This document shows positions 45,001-57,000 of a stretch of 64,000 bases of DNA, piece after piece. The translations under genes and the position numbers were made by a program. Positions within the stretch are counted from its first letter, which is position 1. Each line of letters opens with the position of its first letter. The notes under the pieces were generated by a model that saw only the letters and a program-made list of their open reading frames with translations, did not search any database and was not told where the DNA came from. Source of the DNA: Mesaphorura yosii (taxonomy: Eukaryota; Arthropoda; Collembola; Poduromorpha; Tullbergiidae). Location of the stretch: positions 62,001 through 126,000 of the forward strand of contig WIXG01000062.1 in NCBI GenBank assembly GCA_009869945.1, read 5' to 3'.

Positions 45001-48000
45001 AAAATTTTTCCCTGTGTATACATTTTATCCTTTTGAATCTTCTTGATTACGACACTTTGGAGAAATCCTTTCTTCGTGGAGCTCGTGAAATATACAAGAA
45101 ATTGTAACCTTTTCCTTTGTTCTTCAAATTACTTTGCAATAACAAACTCCGCACTGCACGAAATATTATCAAGTGTGTAATATACATGGCCCATAATATA
45201 CAGTTGTCCCAGGCCACTTCGTGCCATGTTCCTGTACTGCTTTGTGCACTGCACCACATGACTGAACTTCTGGAAGAAGTGTTATAATGGATTGTAACAA
45301 TAACAGTGTCGAAGTAGGTAACAGATCATTCCATCTAGCCGGCCAGTCTTTGCAATGGGGAGACATTCAATATCAACAAACAAAACCAAAATTTTATCGG
45401 CCATGAAAAAATGTATTAACTTGGCTCGTTTGTTTGCTGGTGTCTCTTTTTAGCGCTTTCTCTCTTAGTCAATACTTGTACGATGATACTTGCGCGTTTT
45501 GCCCTCAAATCTTTCATTTCATCCATGTAATGACGCAAACCAACCTTTCATGATGTTAAGCTGACCCTTTCACCTAATGAAGGGATTAATTCACGACAAT
45601 TTTCAGGATGGCAGCTTTTTGTTAACCAAAGCGGACTTGGGCGTTGGGCCGAAAATCTGGCGTCCCAGATCCGACTCTATTATGGATACGAATATTGGCA
45701 AGGGATTTCAAAGTAAAGACGAGAAATTTGAAGGTCCTTTGAGTTTAGACGCAATTGCAATTGCTGTCAACTCAGTCAGTTGCCTCTGAGCCATGAGCCA
45801 ACCAGCCTGAAGCATAGCAGCTAGGAATGAAAGTAAATTCTTTTATTTTGGATTTCCCAAGTGAGTCTCATCGTGTGCCCGCACTGCTCCACACTCCTTT
45901 CGCACGTACAGAAAATGCCTTGGTCTCTGTACATCCATAAAGTTCATTTTCATGACTTTTTAAGAGAAAAGAGCAGGGCAGGCAGGAGAAAAGGTGGTCC
46001 CAGCAAGACTGTCACAACGACAAACCTTGATTAGTTTGAATCCCAAGAGGCGCACGAGGCCGAGACAGAGCAGCGGCAGCAGCAGCACAAGAAGAAGAAT
46101 TTGCAGGGCAGAGCACGGAACGCAAGAGAAAGCAGCACAGGAGTTGAGAAGATGCCTGACGAATTCCTGTGGGATCCCACCGCTTCCAACAGCCGAAATG
46201 AGACTGACTTTGACTCTTTCCTTTAAACTCGTAAGAACGTGAACGTGTCTTCGTTCACAAAACACAACGCGTAACGCGTACGGATTGAGTTTAATTCTTC
46301 TCTTGTTCTTGCCCTCCTTGACTAACTTCTTACCCGGCTGTATTGCACACTGCGCGGCCTGTACAGCGGTTGTATTGCACAATTACACCAACAACTACCG
46401 CTTCTTTCCAGTCTATAAAATCCACTTTACTCAACATTCAGAGCACACTTTCACTCACTAAACTTTCCCTCGCCTGCTGGGCTCTCAGCGGACTCTCACC
46501 TCATTCGAGCGAAAAGAAACCGTCATCAGCTTTTCAATATGCTCCCACTCGCCGCAGCAGCGACGCATTATGAGACAATACAACTAACAACTCGGCCTCG
46601 CCGCACTCGAGTTTGGTTTGGGCGAGACGGAGAGGGTCAAATTCCATCAATCACTTGTCCCAACTCATTATTACTACTGGAAGAATGACTGCATGCACGA
46701 GTTGATTAGCGTCCCTCTCAAACCGTTATTAATCGTCCAGCAATGACTGTGCACTGTTTTAAAGCGGCATAGTCGAATAAACATTAAGTGCGTGTTTTCT
46801 TTCTTATTGACAGTCATTACCGCGAATGCGAAATAGAGAATGGAAAATTGAGATGAAGTCGCTTAAGAAAAGGGCGGATCGTTGCACCATTTATCTGAGT
46901 GAGTATGGAGAAAGTACAGCCTGTGATTGACAGCACTTGACGCACCCACGCCGCATTTTCACATCAAAGTCAATGTCAAGCACATCAGAAACGGAAGCAG
47001 TAGTAGAAAGAAATGGAAAAGATGAATAGATTCGCCCTTGCTTTGGGAGAATCGCAAGATTGCCCACACGTACATACGTGGAGTGGACTAAATTGCATAC
47101 GTACTGTATTCCGCTTCTTATACGTACACTTACATATTTATATTATATTTGTAGATGAAATACATCCGTTGGAGTTTGACTAGACTTAGTTTACATTTAC
47201 TGAGGAAAAAACATTTCGCAGTGAAAGCAGCGTAGAGCAGGCGAGTCTCTGGAGACTTAGTAGCATTAATCACATTGGAAAAATACTCAAAAGGAAACCA
47301 AATGAAAGATGAAGACGGACGGACCCTTCTGGGAGAGTGCCCGGCCGGCTGAGCCCACGAACTTGAAGATCGGAACCGACAACGATGCGACAAGATGAAA
47401 CTTAAACCAAATTGGAGGGAATTATAATTTTGGACCAGGCAAGATGTTACCTGGACCGTGGTAGAAATGAGGTTTCTGTGTCTGGGGAATTTCGCCTGGA
47501 TATGAGAGATCACAGAGTACGATATTTCAAAGCACGTCCAAATAGTAAGGGAGTGATGGAAAGAGTCTCAGCGCCCCAGTTTCAGGTAACTCATGAAATT
47601 ATAATCCAATATCACACTACCTGCCTCTCAAATCAGGTGCTTTGATTTCCTCAAGTGAAAGCATCGAGGCAGTATAGATGAAGATGAAATGAACTGACCA
47701 GAGGATTGGCCAGCGTCTGAGTCAGAATGTATTAGTAATGTGATTTCCAATTTAAAGCCCAGTCAAGTGTGAGAATATGTGGAGCGATGCTTGAGACGTG
47801 ATTGCAGCGTGAAATTAAATTATGATCTGCCGCAGATTTGATTTCGGCTTACGGACGCTGGAATTCAGTGTAAGACTTTAATTGACAATAAGCATTGCAA
47901 CACATCCTCAATTCACAAAGAAGCAATACTTTTACCAGGACTCAGCGTTCAATTGCTAGATTACGATAAAGTAAGTGGAATCGAAAGGAGTACGAACAAA

Positions 48001-51000
48001 ATGGAATGAAATTAGAAGATTCAAAAAAGGGCATGCGGGATAGCGGAATGCGGGATAGCGGAATGGATGAACCTGGTTCATAGCAAAGCAATTCGTACAT
48101 CTATAAATCTATACGTCGAGCCGACAATGAGGAAAGAGTGGTTAATAAGCGACAGAAATTACGTTTCTTCGAAGTAGTGCACAGTTTCAAGGGAATTGTG
48201 ACACGGATTAGACGTAAAATTGAACACATCAAAAAGATTTCGCAAATGTCATCTGCGCAGCAGACAAATGAATTGGTGACAAAGCTAAGCACAGCGACTC
48301 GAAATTTCTTCTGAGTTGGGTCTTTGGTGTGAGGAGTGGTGCTCATCAGCGAATTCAAAACAGGCAATTCAACACATGCGACCCGGAATCACCGCCATCG
48401 CATTCGTCGCAGCGCTCCTCCAATTGCGTAGATTGTAGCAGTGAGTGAATAAGTTTTCATAATTCCACGAGCTTAAATCCGGCAACACGAGATTTTTATA
48501 TTAAAAAGTTTAAAGCTCCAAACTTTTCTCTTTAACACAAAAATTGCCGTGTTTCATCTGTGGACTGTGTTCCCTTAAATTAAAACATGTGTGTCTCTGC
48601 TCGCATTCGCATTTCACATCTTTTTACGATAATTTCAAAAATTGTCTCCCCTTTTGCTTTGCTCCGGTGCGTGCCGGTTCGGGTTCGAGCCGCGACCTGA
48701 ATCATTACTTTCTCTTTCTTCATTTTTCTATTGCCTGCCTGCCTCGTTCATCGCGTCTGAATGAATGCTCTCACAATGCTAATTTAAAACATAACTTTCT
48801 TCGTCAAACACGACGCATCCTGCTATGCCTTGCATCTTGTTTTCATTTCCAACTTCGGGTTTGTGATTCCCCTGAGATGTAAGTCTGCGCCTGGAAAGCT
48901 TAAGCGCACAGCGAATAACGTCCGCGATTTACAAGTGCAAGACAAAGAAAAACTTTAAAGCACCAAATGAAACGGCGACAGCGGCTTTTCTCCAGAAAAT
49001 TGCTCATATTTCCCTTATAAACATAAAATAACAAGTTGTAGCGTTACTAGAAGTCGAAACGTAGCGTAGCAGCGTAAATCTTGGCTTGGCTTTGTCTTTC
49101 GGCTTCTGTTTAATTTAGGCTTTGCGACAAAATACATCATAAAAGCTGTTGCTCATTCCGGCATCCAAAATAGAACAAAGCACGGACTGAACGTAAAACG
49201 CGGCTGTGGACTGTGTGCTATGTAGGGTTGAGCAATGTAAACAATGTAATTTTTAACAAATCTCCAATTCTAAAATTCGTGTTTGTAGAAAGTTAATGAG
49301 ATTTCTTCGATTCTGGGCAATTCTTCCTACCTCATATATATTTTGCTCCGATCGCTCCAGAAATCACAGACTTCAAAGCCCAAACTTCTTGAGGCGCATG
49401 GTTAACTAATTTCTACTGGATGAGCGAAAGGACCCAAACCCAACGCAACCAACAACGAATGCCATCACGGTTGATTTTAATATCGCCGATTATCTCAGAG
49501 AGATGAAAGTTTACACGATGCGATTTGCAAGCATCCGTCGTGCGACAGCAATAATTATACTGCAGGACAGCAGCAATAAATCTGACCGCCAAGCGCGCCG
49601 AACCACGCCGACTATTCCATTATTTGTCCATATCATTACTGTTGCAATTGAAGTACAAGGGCAGTTGAATGCAAGGACAAATGCAGTGAATATTTCCCTC
49701 TGGATAAATGCACAAACTTGATAATTACTTTACATATATTTTTTCGTTTTGCTTAATACGTGTACATGATCAAAGTGCAGAACGGACGACACAACCAAAA
49801 CCAGAGACAAGTAGAGCAGAGGAGTGAAAAGCAAATATACGGAGTACGAACAGGATCCCGGGGAGCCAGAGCCGAGCGCGGTGCAGCAAAGCACCACAAC
49901 CGCCGAGAGTGAAATTGAAATGAGACAATTTTTGTGAGTTTTGGGTTCTTGTTATTGTTTAATACGTTTCTGTCTCTTAAACTCAGAATTGAGTTCTCAA
50001 CAGCAGGAGGGAGCAGATACGGCGTTAGGTGGGAACACCAGGGTGTCACCAGCCCCGGACACGGTGGGGGGTATAAAATCAAGTAACCCCACTGCGTATC
50101 CATCCGGCCTGCCTCGCTCTCGTATGGAACTAGAACGCTTAACTGGTGAACATGGTCCACATACCTCGACGGGCTCGAAAGACGGCATGTTCTATGCACG
50201 TTTGCGTGTATGTATTGGACCCCTGGACCGCTTTTCTGCTCTGTGCACCCTTTTATTTATTAATCCGTAAAGCGTCACGACGAAGACTTGTATCAGATAC
50301 ATATTTTGTGTCTGTTTATGTGTTTGTCTCCTGGACAGATCTCATCTCGTATAACTTGATTTTCGTTCTTTTCAGAATTTTATTATTTACATGCTCGTCT
50401 GTTTACCGCGACTGCGACTCCACGTCCAATTGTGCCTGCATCGTGTCTGGGTTCCCATTCCTCTCGCCTCGCTGCACTTTGACAAGCCAGGCGGACGCGT
50501 GTACGCTGTATTTTTGTCGTAACCAAATAATCAAAATGTATGGACAATAAATCCTGAGCCTAGGTCTGTCGCCGTCGCCGAAACCAGCCAGGTTTGTGTC
50601 AAAAATGAGCGTTGCGGTGTGCTGGGCTTGAACGCTGCTCTGCGACTAAGGTTGTGCGTCATCTCGAGGAGGCCTTGGCTGCGGCTGCGGCCACGACCAT
50701 GACCGTTGTGAATCCGGATCTGGTTCATTGGATCAAGTAAGTATTGCCTTTGAATGAAATTTCTGATTCAACACCTTGCGACTTTTCATGCCATGGCATG
50801 AATTGAATGAATGCGTCAAATAAGTACACGATGGCAGTAAGATTTCACTGATACCATTCGTAATTCATTTAAACCTTCATAGCTTTCTCCCTTTGCTTGT
50901 TTTATGAATGTGCATGAAATCTAAACTTCCCCCTCAATTACTCCATAATGCAGCAATGTAATAAGTCGTGTAAAAAGTAAAGTGCGTTCATTCAGCTGAT

Positions 51001-54000
51001 TGAGTTGAGACTGACACTAAAACCAGGCAGGAGTTCTGCTCTTTGCAACGAAATTGAGCAATGTGCTCTCTGCGATGGATCTCACAAGTGCATAATTTCA
51101 TTTCGAACCTTCGTATTAAGACGTGTTGCACCAGAAGCGAGCAGATATGGGAAAATTATACGTGCCAGCATATAATAAGCAAATATAATTCTATTCCGTA
51201 ATAGCTTTCTGCCTGTAATTTCAATACTGCAGCGATATTCTTCGCGTTGCAAAGATTAAATGAACAATTTCAAACTCATCTCATTCCGGCGCGCAGTGCT
51301 CGGGAGCCATTTTATTAGATAAAAGCGTATTGTAATGTGATGTGTCTGTCTTATTGCTGTGCTATTGCCATTGCCGTTCAATTTTTGTGCTGTGCCATGT
51401 AGTGTTTCTCTCGAACGAGACGAGACGAAAGCGTACGGCTATACATTGTGGAAATTGTGGAACGTATTCCCTTTTGTTTTTTACATTAAAAGAAACTGCG
51501 TTCGTATTTCCAAACCCATCGAGAATTGAGTTGCGTTTTATTGCATACGAGCATGAATAACTGGCTCACTGAGCAGAACAGTGCTGTGTGCGCCAGTGTT
51601 TGCAGGTACTTTGCGAGAGCAGCAGCTAAACGTCTTCATTTACTTTCACTCGAGCAAGAGGAGAAAGTAATAAGAGCAAGAGAAATGTGTATTTCCCAGA
51701 TGAGTACATTTACTTTGTTGAGTTAATCATTATTCAAGAAAGACGATAAATTCAGGGTCCTCTGTGACACTGTTCTGTGCCTGGCTGTGCTGAGTGCTAG
51801 GCTCGGCTGCGACGCTGCTGTGCTGGTTGGGCCTGGCATTCCATTCCCTTGTGGCTTCCCGTCTCACTTTAATTCTTCTCTGAATACTGCTTAGGAATAA
51901 GAGACGAGTGTTTGTACTGGGCTGTGCTGTTGTCGCCGTCGTCGAAGCATCAGAATGACGAAGTTGCACTGCCAAGTAAATGAACGAAACAACGACACGA
52001 GACACGAAGACATCAACCCGCGTCGTGTTTCTGAATGAATGACTGAACAGACAATTATGGAACAACGAACGAACAGAACAGCAGCAGCAGCCGGCTGTAT
52101 TGCCCTGTACTCCAGAGCGGAGCAGCAAAGCCCGGTATGGCATAGCATGGTATGGCACTAAAATCTGTCTTAATGCTGTGAAAACTTTCTTTTTTACAAC
52201 CAAGAATCATCTTGACAATATTATTATCTTGCCTTATCTCTTTCACTTCTTGCCTTCCCAAACACTTCCTGAAGAAATTATGGTACAGGACAGCACTTAT
52301 TACCGTCACATTCGCGCGTCGTGAGTTTGATGGTCCATCATTCTTTTATGCGTCACGTGGCACTAAATTTTAATCTTAACGAGAAGGCAGTCTCCGCGTT
52401 GTGCCGCACCGTAGCTTAGGTTCCAGTTTGATTGAAGGCTCGCACTGCATTCATTTCGGGCTCTTTGAATCTTGATCCACGGAAATTAATTAAGAAGCTT
52501 CCCAACTTGCGACCGTACAATTTCGCTTTCCCTGCTACTCTTCCAAGAATAGTAAGGGTCTAATGGCTTTTTTAAATTGTGTAATTGTTTCATAAGTTAA
52601 TCAATGCCAATGCAATGCAATATCAGGCTGGCTCGAAACTTGTGATTGGGTGTGACTACGATTAATTACTTTGCAAGGCTTCAGAAACCTTCCCAGTCAT
52701 CCCAATTTTAATTTCTCCCCACTTTCTCCCTCATAAGACTGTTATCATCATTGTGATCATCTCTCATTTCATTCCGACACTCACTACTGCTTGTCCGCTG
52801 AGCTCAGACTGAGACCCAAACCCAAGTTTTATATTTTTTAATACTTTTTCTTGTCTCTCGTAAAACCTGCGTCTCTGTTCGTGTTCCACACACTTCTTTT
52901 GTTTCCCACTCTCACTTTGTGTCTCTGTCGGCAGCAATTCCTCAGGGATTAGATTCATCTTAAAGTGACTGGAATTCTTTGAAGGCTTTGCATTGTGGCG
53001 TCGTGAGACAAGGCAGCAGTCATTTCAAAACCATCAACCCTCCTCGTGGCAAGCAGCGGCAGGAGAGAAAGGAAAAACTAATTCATCAAAGAACAAATAA
53101 AAAAGTTTTTCTGCTTTCACTGTTCACATCTTTTCTGCAGCAGAAGATACAATCTTGGGCGTGCTGCCTCGTGTGTGTCTTCATCTTCTCCCCTTCTTAC
53201 ACTTCTGTCGCGGCTGTGATATATTCATCTTTTTAAATTTAATGTGCCTCGTATATTGTGCGGTTCAAGAATGTGTCTCAACTTTCTCCAGAGAATTCTT
53301 ACTTCGCTTCTAAGCGACTAGCGAGCGTCACGTCTCTTCGAAAATCCTCCACAATGTGTAAATTAATGCCTGCACGATCCGGGCACGAACGAAAAATGCC
53401 CAGGCCCAGCTCGCTGCCATTAATTAATGCCTCTTCGTGGCTGTAATTAATTGAGAAGATACATTAAGCAGTTCTTGATAAATAATCTTATAAAAAGTGG
53501 CAACAAAGTTGAAAGTTTTCCTTGCACTTTTCACACGGCAGGCGTGCTTGGATATGGGATCCTGCCTTCGAGCTTTTGCTGGCTGTTGCTGTTAATATAT
53601 GCAAATAGCGCATCAACTTTTAAAAATTATTTGTCATGTTGGATCAGAAGAAAGGCACAAGAATTTTAAAGAAAGTTGACTCTGTTTTCTTAAAGAAAGT
53701 TTAGCTTATAAATTACGCCGACACGAAGATGCTCGGGAGGAAAAACTTTGAAGATGACTTGGGTTGGTTAATCATCGTCGATTTCAGAGGGCCAGTCATG
53801 CCGCCGCATTAATCTAACTTGGTAATAATGAAAGCTTTTGCTAGTTTTACTCTTTCAACAGAATTCTATCGGTGAGCAAACATTACAGGAGCCAAATATC
53901 TTAATTTAACCACAGGTCACCGAGAATTTAGTTAAGTATGGTGACTTTGTTCGTGGACATTACTGTTCTTTTGCAATTTGCACAAGTTCAACTCACATTT

Positions 54001-57000
54001 TGTTATCTGATGCCTTTAGCTCCGGTTTTATTCCAAGCTTACGCGAGATCTCGAGCCAGAAACAATAACAAACTCAATTTCGGTTCTTCCGTCCGGTAAT
54101 TGCCACTATTAAATTTAGTTTTATTCGATATTGAGAATCTATTAAGATAACTATTAAACCGAATGACAGAGCCCAGAACCAGCGGCAAACGTGCACGGGA
54201 CAGGCAAAGTTCCCATTGCACATGGAGTGCTTAGAACAATAATAAATGAGAGAGGAAGGCGAAACCACCACAAAACCGAAATGAGCATTTCCAACTAACC
54301 CAAAATGTGCGTCATTCTAATCTGCACTCAATGCAAACGTAAACGGAAGCTCCTGGCCCGTGCTGCTGCCGTGCCCGATGCCCGTACAAGAGAAGATACA
54401 TATTAAAGTCAGTTGCCCGTTCCTTTTGTATTGCGGGCTAAGAGATTGGAAAAATTTTGAAAGCCCAAGAGTTTGGCGAAGAGGTCTCCAGAGACCGACG
54501 GCGGCTCGACGGCTCCTGCTGCGGCAGTGCATATATGAATGGTCCTGGCAGATGAAGAAACTTGGAGTTGGAGTTGGGATTGATATCGCAACACACCATT
54601 AGATGTAAGTCAAATAAGTTCCCTTGAGATGCCAGTCCAAATTACGACAGAAATTTTTGACGTTTCTCCTCCATTGCCTCTTCCAAAGCGCGTCAGGGCA
54701 GTCCCACAGTGGCAATGGCATTTCCTACCTCGTAATCAGGAACTTGACTCAAGGGAAGGCTGACGAGCCAGAGGAGCGAGTGCTACATGTGATGGAACAA
54801 CGTCTCCAGCTCCAGCACATCAAAAACAGAAACGATACCAATCAATAATTCCACGATTTAGCTCTCAATAATATTCAGTTAAACCTTCATTATTGTGTAC
54901 GCATGTGAGTGAACTTCGTGACTCGCGACTTGGACTTGATGGCTTCTAAAAAGCTCTGCATAGTTTATAATAAATTAAAATTACTCCAATGCTTAACTTT
55001 TCTAGACCATGCCTACACGTATACACAAAATCATCATAAACACCAAAACATCCAGACCAATTTTATGTGCAAATTCCCTAAGGACGTAAGTAAATATTTC
55101 TGTATCCGTGCTCTGCACGCTCACATGCTCCTAATTTACTAGTTTAAGCCCCGAAGCCTCTGCATGCATGCAATGCGGTCGGCGGGCGAACCTGAAACGA
55201 AACATATTTTTGAGGAGTCAGAAAAGCAGCCAGCCAAGCATGCCAACAACAAACTAATTCACCCGTGTCATAATAATGGTGGAAATGTGCCCGTACTAAA
55301 AACTATTTCGCGAGCAGCAAGAGCACTTAAATCCTCATGAGATTATGTCTCATACTCACACATTTCGAGAAATTATTCGAGTATCTCATGTCATGACACG
55401 AGGAACGCCGGCACAGCAAATGCCAAATGCCTGAACATCGAATGGTAGGCTGAGGCAGTCCGGTGAAATTCCTCGAGCCTCGCCTCACCGGCAGTGGAAT
55501 GTGCTCGTGGAATGGAATATGCATCCTGGCATCCAATTTTGTATCACATCACGTATTTTATTAGTGTTATGAAGTTCGTTGCAATAATGTGGCACGAAAA
55601 ATGTGCACTACTGGGCCCACTAATATAATGGTATGGAATTCACAAAGGAATCAAGCAACTCAAGCCCGGTCGCGCCAACCCAAGCCAGGCCAAGACAGCA
55701 GCACTGTCGTAAAAGATGAAGTCGGCATGGGCAATGGGCCTGGCCTCGTGGAGTGTCACGTCATGCTAATAACAATACCATACCTGCTCTTGTGTCTCGT
55801 ATTATCTTGGACTTGACTTGCCTTGGCCGTCGCGTACACAATTATGATTTATACCTCGAGCAAATATTTTTCCGTGTGTCTTTCTCTTTGCCTGAATTTG
55901 TCTTGGGCTTGCCTGGAACGCTTTCTCCTTGGCATTCTTACAAAAGAAGTGAGCAGCCTTTTCCCAGAAGAATTGTCTCACATATTTCTCGTTAGGCGTG
56001 CCATCAGTTCGCAATTCGCTTATTCACTGGCACCGTACGCTCCTTTGGTCAGCGAACGCTCGCTTTGGAGAACGAGAGTCGTGGTCGCGCGTCGCGGTTC
56101 ACGAAACAATGCGAGACCATCAAAATAGCGAGGTAAATGCTCTTAGTGAAGATCTTGTGCTCATGTGCACTTTGTCTCGTGATAATCTGGTTGTCAGCTC
56201 ACGTTCAGGCATCCAAACCCGGGAGCCTGGCATCGTTGCCGTAAAACATCGCGACACATTCGTGAATAACTCATAAATTCTCATTTGCCGACTACAGACT
56301 TATGTCAGAGCAGAATGTGAATGCATAAATTATTATTCACTTGGCTATCAATTAAAACACTCGAAAGAACTCTAAAGAATTAAGAACTTCATGCCGGCGA
56401 TCTGCGGGAGTGAATTAGTAAATGAAAATGGGGGAGACACGACGCGACGCGACTGGCTTAGAAGTCAGTCAGGCTTAGCTCGAGTCTTTGTAATTTCAAT
56501 TTGTCATTTTTCGAAAGTTTTAATCCATTTCCATTATTAAGATTACGAAAACACCAAAACGCTAATTGCGTGCGGGCGCGAGGCGAAGCCACGAGCTCGA
56601 CCGACGACGTCAACCAACTGCAAATCCTAATGAACGATCCAGCAATTAAGAAAGATTAAAGGTAAAGTTATGCCATGCTCAAGCTCAGGACGTTAATTAG
56701 TAAACAAAGAAGATGGCCATTGTGAAATGATGTTTACTTGTTTGCATTGTTCATCTCGTACGCGTGCGCGTAAATAATAAATAAAGCAGCTGCAGAGCAG
56801 TACCGTATACGAAAGGTGAAAAGGCCAAAAGCCATTCACCCGTCACTGCCGTTAATTATGATCAAATTCATGATCTCAAAATTATCCAAGTCCCAAGGCA
56901 GTTTTGTTGGATACATTGTAAACTGGTCCGCGCCAGCGCCCGGGAGGCTTGGTCTGCGACGTCGAGAAAGAAGCTCGAAGTTGATGAAAGAGTTCAGCTG

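Noticed and set aside
45960-46382. 140-codon minus-strand ORF and an 82-codon plus-strand ORF
   Set aside because: Both fall in a GC-rich low-complexity patch with repeated GCAGCA and GAAGAA words and show no domain.
48675-48700. GGTTCGAGCC, a T-loop-like sequence on the plus strand
   Set aside because: The stem is imperfect and the upstream 55 bases do not fold as a tRNA.
49753-50199. 148-codon minus-strand ORF
   Set aside because: It is rich in Cys, Pro and Leu, lacks domains and lies in a GC-rich patch where all frames tend to stay open.
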